Origin: an uncultured Selenomonas sp.
GTDB taxonomy: Bacteria; Bacillota; Negativicutes; Selenomonadales; Selenomonadaceae
DNA length: 15,433 nt
Assembly: GCA_945494195.1 (NCBI GenBank)
Contig: CALYVJ010000011.1
Span: 1 to 15,433 of the forward strand
Reading direction: 5' to 3'
Shown here piece by piece: positions 1 through 6,240 of this stretch. The notes beneath the pieces were generated by a model. It was not told the DNA's origin. It did not search any database and worked only from the letters and a program-made list of their open reading frames with translations. Position 1 is the stretch's first letter. Each line of letters opens with the position of its first letter. A program made the translations under genes and the position numbers.

Positions 1-1009
1 GATTTCGGTGCAGTACATGTGCAATACGAAGACGACAGATACGGAAGCGACGGTGGCGCAGATCAAGGCACTGCAGGCTGCCGGCTGCGATATTGTCCGT
101 TTGGCTGTGCCAGATAGGGAAGCGGCCAGGAATTTGGGGAATATCATTGCCCAGGTTGATGTGCCATTGGTAGCGGATATCCATTTTGATTATAAACTGG
201 CCCTAGAGGCTATCAATCAGGGGATTTCGGCTTTGCGCCTGAATCCTGGCAACATTGGCGGAGAGGAAAAGGTAAGGGCTGTAGTACAGGCGGCTAAGGT
301 TAAACATATCCCTATCCGCATTGGCGTAAACGCTGGTTCTCTGGATAAGAAAATCCTAGCCAAGTACGGTGCTGTTACGCCGGAAGCCTTGGTAGAATCT
401 GCGATGCAGCATATCCGCATCCTTGAGAAATTGGATTTCCACGATATGAAAATATCCCTCAAGGCCCATGATGTACCGCTTACTTTAGCGGCATACCGCT
501 TGATGAGCGAGACGGTGGATTATCCGCTGCATCTTGGCATTACGGAAGCGGGGACGGTAAATACGGGCATCATCAAATCCGCCGTAGGAATCGGTGCTCT
601 GCTGGCGGAAGGTATTGGGGATACTTTCCGGATTTCGCTGACCGGTGACCCGGTGGTTGAGGTAAAGGTGGCCAATGAGATTTTAAAATCCCTGGGGCTT
701 AAAGAATATGGTCCAACGCTGGTAGCCTGCCCGACTTGTGGCCGGACCAGCATCGATTTGCCGGCCATTGCTGCCCAGGTGGAAAAGAAGCTGGAAACCA
801 TCAAGGAACCCATCGATGTTGCTGTCATGGGGTGTGTGGTTAATGGTCCGGGTGAGGCACGCGGAGCGGATGTAGGCATTGCCGGCGGCAATGGCGAGGG
901 ACTGATCTTCCGCAAGGGGGAAATCATCCGCAAGGTACCAGAAGAAATACTGGTAGAGGAACTGTTTAAGGAAATCGATGCAATATTGGAGGAGCGTAAA
1001 CAGAAATGA
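1..1009 (+). CDS. ispG: 4-hydroxy-3-methylbut-2-en-1-yl diphosphate synthase (flavodoxin/ferredoxin), 5' end missing
   Basis: IspG converts methylerythritol cyclodiphosphate to HMBPP in the non-mevalonate isoprenoid pathway, using a [4Fe-4S] cluster in the cytoplasm. The reading frame is open to the left edge (from base 2, reading ISVQYM), so the GTG at 8 is probably an internal valine. By comparison with E. coli IspG about 27-29 N-terminal residues lie outside the window. Numbered from that valine, the cluster ligands are Cys241, Cys244 and Cys276 with Glu283 in CVVNGPGE. Their spacing (3, 32, 7) equals that of E. coli Cys270, Cys273, Cys305 and Glu312. The substrate-barrel motifs [14 protein letters not shown] and GVNAGSL are intact. 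The stop TGA overlaps the proS start (ATGA), so the two are translationally coupled; rseP and dxr commonly lie upstream in Firmicutes but cannot be seen here. Confidence 0.97.
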   Translation, partial: ISVQYMCNTKTTDTEATVAQIKALQAAGCDIVRLAVPDREAARNLGNIIAQVDVPLVADIHFDYKLALEAINQGISALRLNPGNIGGEEKVRAVVQAAKVKHIPIRIGVNAGSLDKKILAKYGAVTPEALVESAMQHIRILEKLDFHDMKISLKAHDVPLTLAAYRLMSETVDYPLHLGITEAGTVNTGIIKSAVGIGALLAEGIGDTFRISLTGDPVVEVKVANEILKSLGLKEYGPTLVACPTCGRTSIDLPAIAAQVEKKLETIKEPIDVAVMGCVVNGPGEARGADVGIAGGNGEGLIFRKGEIIRKVPEEILVEELFKEIDAILEERKQK

Positions 1010-2721
1010 GAGCAAGTAATTTATATGCACCAACACTTCGCAATACGCCGGCTGAGGCCGAGATTGTCAGCCATCAGCTGATGTACCGTGCGGGTATGAT
1101 CCGCAAGGTTGCCGGTGGTATGTACACTTTCCTGCCGTTGGGCTGGCGGGTTATCCGCAAGATTGAGGAAATTATCCGCGAGGAGATGGATGAGGCTGGC
1201 GGCCAGGAAGTCGCTATGCCGATTCTGCAGCCGTCGGAGCTTTGGGAAGAAAGTGGCCGCTGGGCAGCATATGGCGATGAGATGATGCGCATTAAAGACC
1301 GTCATGGCCGCAATTTCTGCCTTGGACCGACCCATGAGGAAATGATTACCGACCTCGTCCGTGATGAGGTCAGCAGTTATAAACAGCTTCCGCTGCTTCT
1401 TTATCAGATTCAGGATAAATTCCGCGATGAACGTCGTCCGCGTTTTGGACTTATGCGCAGCCGCGAATTTATCATGAAGGATTTGTATTCCTTTGATAAG
1501 GACGTAGAAGGCATGAACGTTTCGTATCAGAAGATGTATGATGCCTATACGAACATCTATAACCGCATGGGACTCAAATTCCGTCCGGTCGAAGCAGATA
1601 ACGGTGCTATCGGTGGTGGCCATTCTCATGAATTTACGGTATTGGCAGAGGCTGGCGAATCCAACATTGCCTATTGTACGAAGTGCGATTACGCTGCCAG
1701 TGATGAAAAAGCAGAACTGGCTCCGATTGAAGCTGATTCTGAGGAGGCACTGGAACTAAAAAAAGTCGAGACGCCGGCGGCTGATACTATCGAGAGCGTA
1801 GCAGAGTATCTGAATGTTCCAGTGGAGAAAACCATCAAGGCCGTAGCCTATCAGACGGACACGGACCAGCTGGTATTGGCTTTCGTCCGTGGGGATCATG
1901 AAGTCAATGAAGTCAAGGTGATCAATCAGGTGGAAGGGGCACTGGAACTCCGGATGGCTGAGGAAGAAGCCATCAAGACTGCCGGCGGCTGTCCGGGATA
2001 CATGAGCCCGATTGGTATCAAAGAGGGTACGCTGATTCTGGTAGATCCGACTGTCATGAACATGTACAATGCAGTGGCTGGTGCCAATGAAGCTGGCTAT
2101 CATTATATGAATGTAAATCCGAAGCGGGATTTCACCCAGCAGAGTATTGTCGTTACGGATTTGCGCATGGTCAAAGAGGGGGATTTATGCCCACACTGTG
2201 GTGCGCCGATGTCCATGACTCGTGGAATCGAGGCTGGCCAGGTATTTACGCTTGGCACGAAGTATTCCCAGGCAATGGGGGCCACTTTCCTTGATGAGCA
2301 GGGAAAATCCCAGCCGCTCTACATGGGCTGCTACGGTATTGGCGTCGGCCGTACGATGGCTGCGGCAATCGAGCAGAATAACGATGAGCAGGGTATCATT
2401 TGGCCCAGAGCAATTGCCCCCTTTGAGGTAGTTGTCGTTGCTGTCAATGCGAAAAAAGAGGATCAGCTGGCCTATGCTGAGGAAATTTATGCGGAATGCC
2501 GCAAAGCTGGTATGGATACGTTGCTGGACGACCGCAAAGAGCGCGCTGGTGTCAAGTTCAAAGATTGCGATTTGATTGGCTATCCGGTTCGGGTAGTCGT
2601 TGGACCGAAGGCTGTGGAAGAAGGCTTGATTGAAGTCAAGGTCCGCAAGACTGGGGAGGTATTTACCTTCAGCCGCGAAGAGTATCTGGCAAAAGTTCAG
2701 GAACTTTTGCAGAATCTTTGA
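1006..2721 (+). CDS. proS: Prolyl-tRNA synthetase, bacterial type with editing insertion
   Basis: This class II synthetase charges tRNA-Pro in the cytoplasm. At 571 residues it has the usual length of the bacterial form. The catalytic core shows the TxE loop GPTHEE (107-112), motif 2 [10 protein letters not shown] (139-148) and motif 3 GVGRTM (446-451). Between motifs 2 and 3, roughly residues 225-400, lies the INS/YbaK-type editing domain that removes Ala from tRNA-Pro. Lys278 in KTIK is probably the equivalent of the editing lysine Lys279 of E. coli. The anticodon-binding domain covers about 470 to the end ([12 protein letters not shown]). The ATG overlaps the ispG stop by 4 bp and has GGAGGAG at 988-994 inside ispG. 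There is no leader of its own and so no T-box, unlike many Firmicute synthetase genes. A bidirectional terminator follows 17 bp after the stop. Confidence 0.98.
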   Translation: MRASNLYAPTLRNTPAEAEIVSHQLMYRAGMIRKVAGGMYTFLPLGWRVIRKIEEIIREEMDEAGGQEVAMPILQPSELWEESGRWAAYGDEMMRIKDRHGRNFCLGPTHEEMITDLVRDEVSSYKQLPLLLYQIQDKFRDERRPRFGLMRSREFIMKDLYSFDKDVEGMNVSYQKMYDAYTNIYNRMGLKFRPVEADNGAIGGGHSHEFTVLAEAGESNIAYCTKCDYAASDEKAELAPIEADSEEALELKKVETPAADTIESVAEYLNVPVEKTIKAVAYQTDTDQLVLAFVRGDHEVNEVKVINQVEGALELRMAEEEAIKTAGGCPGYMSPIGIKEGTLILVDPTVMNMYNAVAGANEAGYHYMNVNPKRDFTQQSIVVTDLRMVKEGDLCPHCGAPMSMTRGIEAGQVFTLGTKYSQAMGATFLDEQGKSQPLYMGCYGIGVGRTMAAAIEQNNDEQGIIWPRAIAPFEVVVVAVNAKKEDQLAYAEEIYAECRKAGMDTLLDDRKERAGVKFKDCDLIGYPVRVVVGPKAVEEGLIEVKVRKTGEVFTFSREEYLAKVQELLQNL

Positions 2722-2738
2722 GTTTAGCGGGACATACC

Positions 2739-2770
2739 AAAAAAGCTCCATCGTATGATGGAGCTTTTTT
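2739..2770. terminator. Bidirectional intrinsic terminator between proS and the DUF1858 gene
   Basis: The stem GCTCCATC (2745-2752) pairs with GATGGAGC (2757-2764) around the loop GTAT. Six A precede it and six T follow it, so both strands end in a U-tract. It lies between two convergent stop codons, 17 bp from the end of proS and 12 bp from the end of the minus-strand gene, and can end both transcripts. Confidence 0.93.
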
Positions 2771-2782
2771 GGGTATCGTTGC

Positions 2783-2986
2783 TTATTCAGCGGAGCCGAC
2801 GGCCTCGTTGAGCCCTTCAATCAGAGCATCGACATCAATGCCGTGAGCCATAGCACCCTGTTCGATGTTTTCGAAATGAGCGGCAGCGCAGCCAAGGCAG
2901 CCCATGCCAGCGTTGACGAATACATCAACCGTGTCCGGATACTTCTGAACGACTTCGAGAATGCTCATGTCTTTGGTAATTGCCAT
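2783..2986 (-). CDS. DUF1858 / hybrid-cluster-protein-associated redox disulfide domain protein
   Basis: A 67-residue protein that consists of one DUF1858-type domain. It opens with MAITKDMSILEVV, carries the family's QKYP and GMGCLGC segments with Cys30 and Cys33 as a CxxC pair, and ends acidic. Members are often found near hybrid cluster (prismane) proteins in anaerobes and are thought to be redox-active or metal-binding; the actual function is not known. No prismane gene is visible in this window. The start at 2986 is set by a perfect AGGAGG on the minus strand (2996-3001) with 9-nt spacing; a longer reading from 3046 would place that site inside the gene. There is no signal peptide or membrane segment, so it should be cytoplasmic. 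It has its own promoter and leader and appears to be monocistronic. Confidence 0.88.
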   Translation of the reverse strand: MAITKDMSILEVVQKYPDTVDVFVNAGMGCLGCAAAHFENIEQGAMAHGIDVDALIEGLNEAVGSAE

Positions 2987-3014
2987 AATATATAACCTCC
3001 TATTATATAGCCTA

Positions 3015-3036
3015 GTAAAAACCCATCGAGGATGGG
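3015..3036 (-). promoter_or_regulatory. Terminator-like hairpin in the leader of the DUF1858 gene
   Basis: Read on the minus strand, CCCATC-CTC-GATGGG (3036 to 3022) is a perfect 6-bp stem with a 3-nt loop, followed at once by TTTTT (3021-3017). It sits between the predicted transcription start (about 3047) and the ribosome binding site (2996-3001), so it could act as an attenuator. Its upstream arm overlaps the palindrome GGAAATTTCC (3035-3044). With only six pairs it may be weak, and no antiterminator or ligand domain is recognisable. Confidence 0.45.
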
Positions 3037-3053
3037 AAATTTCCATTACCCGA

Positions 3054-3083
3054 ATTATAGCACAGAAGGGTTTAACGATACAA
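3054..3083 (-). promoter_or_regulatory. Sigma-A-type promoter with extended -10 for the DUF1858 gene
   Basis: On the minus strand there is a perfect TATAAT (3059-3054) preceded by TGC (3062-3060), which gives an extended -10 element (TGCTATAAT). A weak -35, TTGTAT, lies at 3083-3078 with 18-bp spacing. The predicted start near 3047 gives a leader of about 60 nt. Confidence 0.65.
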
Positions 3084-3089
3084 GGAATA

Positions 3090-3104
3090 ATGAATCACAT
3101 TCAT
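3090..3104. other. Small palindrome between divergent genes, candidate operator
   Basis: ATGAAT and ATTCAT form a perfect 6-bp inverted repeat around the spacer CAC. It lies just upstream of the minus-strand -35 and about 45 bp upstream of the candidate plus-strand -10, a common place for an operator. Nothing identifies a cognate regulator, and a short palindrome like this can occur by chance. Confidence 0.25.
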
Positions 3105-3123
3105 CAAAAAAAAGAAAGAGGAC

Positions 3124-3152
3124 TGGAATTTTCTTTTGAATCGGGGTAAAAT
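3124..3152 (+). promoter_or_regulatory. Weak candidate promoter for the polysaccharide deacetylase gene
   Basis: TAAAAT at 3147-3152 matches the -10 consensus at five of six bases. At 17-bp spacing the -35 position (3124-3129, TGGAAT) is poor. Transcription would start near 3159 and give a leader of about 25 nt. This placement favours translation from 3184, because the upstream ATG at 3151 overlaps the -10. Support is weak without mapped transcripts. Confidence 0.3.
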
Positions 3153-3183
3153 GAATAGGACTTTGAAAGTGAGGAATCGAAAG

Positions 3184-4017
3184 ATGTCGTTGGAGCACAG
3201 AAGAAAAATTGTTGGGAAATGGTGGCTGCGGGCGGTGGCAATCCTGCTGTTGCTGCTGGTTCCTGTGTTGATATCCGGCCAGAAGCCGATGACGGCGACT
3301 ATGGTGGCAGACAGTGAGACGGGCACCAAGGTGATGGTGCTGAATTATCATAAAATCGACAATACCTTTATCTCGCTGGCTGTTTGCCCGGATGATTTCG
3401 ATGAACAGATGCGTTACCTTCGGGATAATGGCTATCATACGATTTCCCCGGATGAACTGTATGACAGCATAGCAGGAAACGGGGAACTTCCGGAAAATCC
3501 GGTGCTGATTACCTTTGATGATGGCTATGAAGACAATTATACCAACGCGTATCCTATCTTGAAGAAATATGGGTTTAAGGCAACTATATTTGTTATAACG
3601 AGCTTCCTGGGAAAGGATAAGAACTATTTGACGTGGGATCAGGCTAGAGAGATGGATGCGCATGGCATCAGTATCGAATCCCATACCGTCGATCACAAAT
3701 CCATGACGGACCTTACGGATGAACAGCTTCGGATGGAACTCGTTGACTCCAAAAAGAAAGCCGAGAAGGAGCTGGGGCATTCGGTAGATTATATGGCTTA
3801 TCCGACGGGAACGTATAACCTTCACATTGCAGAAATGGTGAAGGAAGCCGGTTATAAAGCGGCGTTTACCATCAAATATGGAAATGTGGATAAAGCCAGC
3901 AATATTTATGCATTGGAGCGTGTGCCGATATTCCATACCGAAGATACGCGCAAGGATTTTCTGGAACGCATCCGCTATACCCCGATATTTGAACGCTTTG
4001 GCTGGACGAAAAACTAA
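3184..4017 (+). CDS. Secreted or membrane-anchored polysaccharide deacetylase (CE4/NodB family)
   Basis: A CE4 family enzyme predicted to remove N-acetyl groups from an extracytoplasmic glycan. Starting at ATG 3184 (GAGGA at 3171-3175, spacing 8) it has 277 residues. Positively charged residues (HRRK, KWWLR) are followed by a leucine-rich segment at about 18-30, a signal peptide or anchor; no clear cleavage site is seen. The NodB domain shows TFDDGYED with Asp112 as likely base and Asp113 as metal ligand, SHTVDH with metal ligands His167 and His171, and YPTG (206-209). The YPxG form of motif 3 resembles IcaB/PgaB-like deacetylases more than classic peptidoglycan deacetylases, but the substrate (poly-GlcNAc, peptidoglycan or other) cannot be read from sequence. 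Alternative starts are TTG 3136 and ATG 3151, both with poorer ribosome binding sites. It is a single-gene unit ended by a strong terminator. Confidence 0.9.
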   Translation: MSLEHRRKIVGKWWLRAVAILLLLLVPVLISGQKPMTATMVADSETGTKVMVLNYHKIDNTFISLAVCPDDFDEQMRYLRDNGYHTISPDELYDSIAGNGELPENPVLITFDDGYEDNYTNAYPILKKYGFKATIFVITSFLGKDKNYLTWDQAREMDAHGISIESHTVDHKSMTDLTDEQLRMELVDSKKKAEKELGHSVDYMAYPTGTYNLHIAEMVKEAGYKAAFTIKYGNVDKASNIYALERVPIFHTEDTRKDFLERIRYTPIFERFGWTKN

Positions 4018-4054
4018 TAGAAATGGCTGCGGGGCTACTGGCTGGGCAACGAAG

Positions 4055-4103
4055 AACCTGTGAATAAACAGTGAAATCAATCTGTTTATTCACAGGTTTT
4101 TTT
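4055..4103 (+). terminator. Strong intrinsic terminator after the deacetylase gene
   Basis: Two 17-nt arms (4055-4071 and 4082-4098) are perfectly complementary around a 10-nt loop, and a run of seven T (4097-4103) closes the structure. It separates the deacetylase from the mraZ operon. There is no U-tract on the other strand, so it works only rightward. Each arm also contains a DnaA-box-like 9-mer, described separately. Confidence 0.95.
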
Positions 4104-4130
4104 ATTAATTGTGGAAAAAATTGTGGAAAA
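4059..4130. promoter_or_regulatory. Cluster of four DnaA-box-like 9-mers upstream of the mraZ promoter
   Basis: Four 9-mers fit the relaxed DnaA consensus TTWTNCACA: TTATTCACA on the minus strand at 4059-4067 and on the plus strand at 4086-4094, and TTTTCCACA on the minus strand at 4110-4118 and 4122-4130. Each is one base away from the strict box TTATCCACA. The first two are mirror copies in the terminator stem and so are not independent; the last two belong to a perfect 12-bp tandem repeat, ATTGTGGAAAAA (4108-4131). In Bacillus subtilis the ftsL operon has been reported to respond to DnaA. Binding here is an inference. The GTGG core also overlaps MraZ-type boxes, which is the main alternative. 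Confidence 0.45.
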
Positions 4131-4154
4131 ATCCTGGCGGCGGTGAACTAGAGC

Positions 4155-4183
4155 TTGCAAAAGTGGCGGATTTTTGATATAAA
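4155..4183 (+). promoter_or_regulatory. Sigma-A promoter of the mraZ operon
   Basis: TTGCAA (4155-4160) and TATAAA (4178-4183) are separated by exactly 17 bp, each close to consensus. The predicted start is near 4190, giving a leader of about 60 nt before mraZ. It lies downstream of the deacetylase terminator, so it is probably the main promoter for the start of the division and cell wall cluster. Confidence 0.75.
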
Positions 4184-4220
4184 AGAGAAGAGAAAAGTGG
4201 TGAATTGTGGGGGAAAGTGG
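4160..4220 (+). promoter_or_regulatory. MraZ box array (putative MraZ operator)
   Basis: AAAGTGG occurs at 4194-4200 and 4214-4220, with ATTGTGG at 4204-4210 between them, so the GTGG cores repeat every 10 bp, one helical turn. Another AAAGTGG (4160-4166) lies directly after the -35 element. A degenerate AAAAGAC (4224-4230) and AAAGGTGG (4234-4241) continue the phase loosely. MraZ proteins bind repeated GTGG-containing boxes of this type in front of their own gene (AAAGTG-type in Mycoplasma, TGGG-type in E. coli). The array covers the transcription start, which suits autorepression. Single AAAGTGG copies also occur inside proS, mraY and ddl and at the mraY start, so only the phased cluster is meaningful. 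Confidence 0.75.
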
Positions 4221-4250
4221 TTTAAAAGACCAGAAAGGTGGTGAGGCAGG

Positions 4251-4688
4251 ATGTTCATGGGGGAATACGTACATTCCATCGATGCCAAGGGGCGTATCAT
4301 TCTGCCCGCTGATTTCCGTCAGGAACTCGTCGTTACCTTTGTAATCACCCGTGGTCTTGATAACTGTTTATTCTTATACGGACAGCAGGCTTGGGAAGAG
4401 TGGACGGCAAAACTTCGCGCACTGCCGATGGCGAAGCCGGCAGCTCGCGCTCTCAGCCGCTTCTTCTTTGCTGGTGCCAGAACCTTGGAATGCGATAAGC
4501 AGGGACGTTTTTTGGTTCCGGCTAATCTTCGTTCCCATGCGGGGATTGCCTTGAAGCAGGATGTAGTGCTTACTGGTATCGATAACCGCATTGAAGTATG
4601 GAGCCAGGAGCAGTGGGAGAAATATAATGAAGAGGTGGAGCCGGATGTGACGGCGATTGCCGATTCTCTTTCGGAATTGGGAATATAA
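4251..4688 (+). CDS. mraZ: Transcriptional regulator MraZ
   Basis: MraZ is the DNA-binding regulator that opens most dcw clusters and controls its own operon. The 145-residue protein is of normal length and has the two AbrB-like swapped-hairpin halves, each with the DxxxR signature: Asp11-Arg15 (DAKGR) and Asp82-Arg86 (DKQGR). The start MFMGEY is the typical one, and a GGTGGTGAGG stretch precedes the ATG. The phased boxes in its leader are its expected targets, and the oligomeric ring of the family would fit several boxes spaced by one helical turn. rsmH follows after 44 bp, presumably in the same transcript. Confidence 0.97.
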   Translation: MFMGEYVHSIDAKGRIILPADFRQELVVTFVITRGLDNCLFLYGQQAWEEWTAKLRALPMAKPAARALSRFFFAGARTLECDKQGRFLVPANLRSHAGIALKQDVVLTGIDNRIEVWSQEQWEKYNEEVEPDVTAIADSLSELGI

Positions 4689-4732
4689 CCCACTTTTCAT
4701 GAAGATAGAAAAAATAGTCAGGAGCAGGAAAC

Positions 4733-5695
4733 ATGGAGTTTCATCATATCAGCGTGATGCTGGAAGAGACCGTCAAGGGACTCGTAACAAATAAAAAGGG
4801 AACTTATGTGGATTGTACCCTGGGTGGAGCTGGCCATTCCCGCAGGATAACGGAATTGCTGGAACCAGAAGGACGCCTTATTGGCATTGATCAAGATGAA
4901 GAGGCGATTGCAGCAGCAACAGAACGGTTGAAGGATGCGGCCTGCCAGGTGGATATCGTTCATAGCAACTTCCGCAACCTGGAGTCGATTCTTGCGGATG
5001 AGAAGGCTCCACTGGTGGATGGAGTAGTGTTCGATCTTGGTGTTTCGTCACATCAGATTGATACGGCAGAGCGCGGGTTTTCGTATATGCAGGATGCACC
5101 GCTCGATATGCGGATGGACCCGGAAGCAGGCTTTTCGGCTTATGATGTGGTCAATACCTACAGTGAGAAAGATCTCGACCGTATTTTCCATGATTACGGA
5201 GAGGAGCGTTGGGGACGCCGCATTGCGCAGTTTATAGTCAAAGAGAGGGCGATAAAACCGGTAGAGACGACTGGCGAACTGGTGGATATTATCTGCAAAG
5301 CCGTGCCAAAGGCTGTCCGCCAAGCCGCAAACGGTCATCCGGCTAAGCGCATTTTCCAGGCAATCCGCATTGAAGTCAACGATGAATTGGGAATTCTGGA
5401 GAATGCTTTTCGCACGGCAGTCAAACATCTGAAGCCAGGCGGCCGTATTGCCATTATCACCTTCCATTCTTTGGAAGACCGCATTGCCAAGACGACGCTG
5501 AAGGAAATGGCCCGTGGCTGTATTTGTCCGCCGGAACTTCCCGTCTGTATGTGCAACCATAAGCCAGAAATCCGTATGATTGGCAAGCCAATTCAGGCGA
5601 CCAGTGAGGAATTGGCCAACAATTCCCGCTCGAAGAGTGCTAAGCTCAGAATCGCAGAGAAATTACCACAACAAGAGGAAGGAGGGGATCGTTGA
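4733..5695 (+). CDS. rsmH: 16S rRNA (cytosine(1402)-N(4))-methyltransferase
   Basis: RsmH (MraW) uses SAM to methylate N4 of C1402 in the decoding centre of 16S rRNA. The 320-residue protein shows the SAM-binding LGGAGHS (30-36), the GVVFDLGVSSHQID and LDMRMD segments, and ITFHSLEDR (241-250 region). A four-cysteine stretch near the C-terminus (CIC...CMC) is common in Gram-positive members. AGGAG at 4720-4724 lies 8 nt before the ATG. The stop TGA overlaps the ftsL ATG by one base (TGATG). Its place between mraZ and ftsL is conserved, although its link to cell division is not understood. Confidence 0.98.
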   Translation: MEFHHISVMLEETVKGLVTNKKGTYVDCTLGGAGHSRRITELLEPEGRLIGIDQDEEAIAAATERLKDAACQVDIVHSNFRNLESILADEKAPLVDGVVFDLGVSSHQIDTAERGFSYMQDAPLDMRMDPEAGFSAYDVVNTYSEKDLDRIFHDYGEERWGRRIAQFIVKERAIKPVETTGELVDIICKAVPKAVRQAANGHPAKRIFQAIRIEVNDELGILENAFRTAVKHLKPGGRIAIITFHSLEDRIAKTTLKEMARGCICPPELPVCMCNHKPEIRMIGKPIQATSEELANNSRSKSAKLRIAEKLPQQEEGGDR

Positions 5696-6069
5696 TGTTC
5701 GCACGACAGGAAGAAGAACAGGTAGAGGAAGTGCTTTCCGCTGAGGAAGAAAACAGACGCCTAAGACAAGCGCCGAAGGAGCCGCTTTTCAAGACGGTTT
5801 TGGATACGAGCACTCGGTCCCACTGCCAGATCCTTTTTTTAACGATGGCAGTTTTGGCCATGCTGGTTACGGTTGGCAGCGGGGTCAGCGCAAGCCGAGG
5901 GTATGCATTGGTGGCTGTACAGCAGAAGGCAGATGCGTTGGAACAGGAAAATGAACGCTTGAAGATTGATATCGCGAAACTCAAATCGCCGGAACGCATC
6001 AAGAATATTGCCCAAGACCAACTGGGGATGGAAGTTCCCAAGCATACGTATTTCAGTCAGGAAAAATAA
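5695..6069 (+). CDS. ftsL: Cell division protein FtsL (septum formation initiator family)
   Basis: A 124-residue single-pass protein: a charged, Glu-rich cytoplasmic part (1-42), one hydrophobic segment at about 45-66, then an extracytoplasmic coiled coil (about 70-105, ADALEQENERLKIDIAKL) ending in the DivIC/FtsL motif SPERIKNIAQDQLGM. In the divisome FtsL joins FtsQ/DivIB and FtsB/DivIC and signals to FtsW-FtsI. ATG 5695 is preferred over TTG 5692 because it has GGAGG (5681-5685) at 9 nt and overlaps the rsmH stop by one base. Sequence alone barely separates FtsL from FtsB/DivIC; gene position decides for FtsL. Its usual downstream partner ftsI is missing. Confidence 0.92.
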   Translation: MFARQEEEQVEEVLSAEEENRRLRQAPKEPLFKTVLDTSTRSHCQILFLTMAVLAMLVTVGSGVSASRGYALVAVQQKADALEQENERLKIDIAKLKSPERIKNIAQDQLGMEVPKHTYFSQEK

Positions 6070-6076
6070 ATACGTG

Positions 6077-6134
6077 GCCGCATACAGGCGGCTGTCAAGA
6101 AAAGAGGCTGTCATGCAACGTGAACAGCTTCTTT
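6077..6134 (+). promoter_or_regulatory. Two hairpins in the ftsL-murE gap
   Basis: GCCGC (6077-6081) pairs with GCGGC (6088-6092). A second, longer stem pairs 6101-6111 with 6124-6134 (11 pairs, one G-U), and its loop can fold further around a 3-nt tip. The direct repeat GGCTGTCA (6090-6097, 6106-6113) means the right arm ACAGCT can pair with either copy, so alternative folds exist. There is no proper U-tract (TTTCGTGTTT), so this is at best a weak terminator or an RNA processing or stability element. Confidence 0.4.
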
Positions 6135-6160
6135 CGTGTTTATATAGAAATAAAAAATAC

Positions 6161-6189
6161 TACTATTTTTTTTCCAGACGGTTTATAAT
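6161..6189 (+). promoter_or_regulatory. Candidate promoter for murE and the downstream mur genes
   Basis: A perfect TATAAT at 6184-6189 is preceded by a poor -35 (TACTAT at 6161-6166, 17-bp spacing). The AT-rich stretch upstream, which includes an A/T-only inverted repeat at 6152-6171, could help as an UP element. Transcription would start near 6196, about 40 nt before murE. It would give the wall-precursor genes expression independent of mraZ control. Confidence 0.5.
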
Positions 6190-6224
6190 AGTGTACGGTC
6201 CGCAATTATGAGTGGTGGAATCTG

Positions 6225-6240
6225 AGGAGGAAAATTGATG
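6225..6240 (+). repeat. Translation start block identical to that of murF (copy 1)
   Basis: The 16-mer AGGAGGAAAATTGATG contains an ideal Shine-Dalgarno sequence, 7-nt spacing and the murE ATG. The same 16 bases recur at 7721-7736 in front of murF, where the TGA inside it is the murE stop codon. At this copy the TGA ends no recognisable gene. Confidence 0.85.

Noticed and set aside
960..1009. T-box riboswitch for proS
   Set aside because: proS overlaps ispG by 4 bp and has no leader; no T-box elements are seen.
3090..3104. ArgR-type operator (TGAAT...ATTCA)
   Set aside because: The half-sites are separated by 3 bases, while ARG boxes have 4, and neither neighbour is linked to arginine metabolism.
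3055..4080. Long minus-strand open frame (341 codons) opposite the deacetylase gene
   Set aside because: It mirrors a well-supported CE4 gene, has no family-like motifs, runs through the mraZ-side terminator region and no ribosome binding site was recognised. Similar antisense frames opposite murE (6163-7101) and murD (10106-11080) are shadows for the same reasons.
4055..4131. Possible replication origin, because of clustered DnaA-like boxes beside AT-rich DNA
   Set aside because: There is no dnaA, dnaN, rpmH or parAB context, the number of boxes is small and two of them are terminator arms. A regulatory role is more likely.
4690..4696. Inverted MraZ box (CCACTTT) just after mraZ, and single AAAGTGG copies in proS, mraY and ddl
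   Set aside because: A 7-mer is expected about twice in this window by chance, and single boxes without phased neighbours give no support for binding.
6114..6211. Short frame of 32 codons in the ftsL-murE gap, with AGAGG a few bases upstream
   Set aside because: It covers the candidate murE promoter and the A/T-only repeat, its composition (YYYFF) just reflects AT-rich DNA, and it resembles no protein I know.
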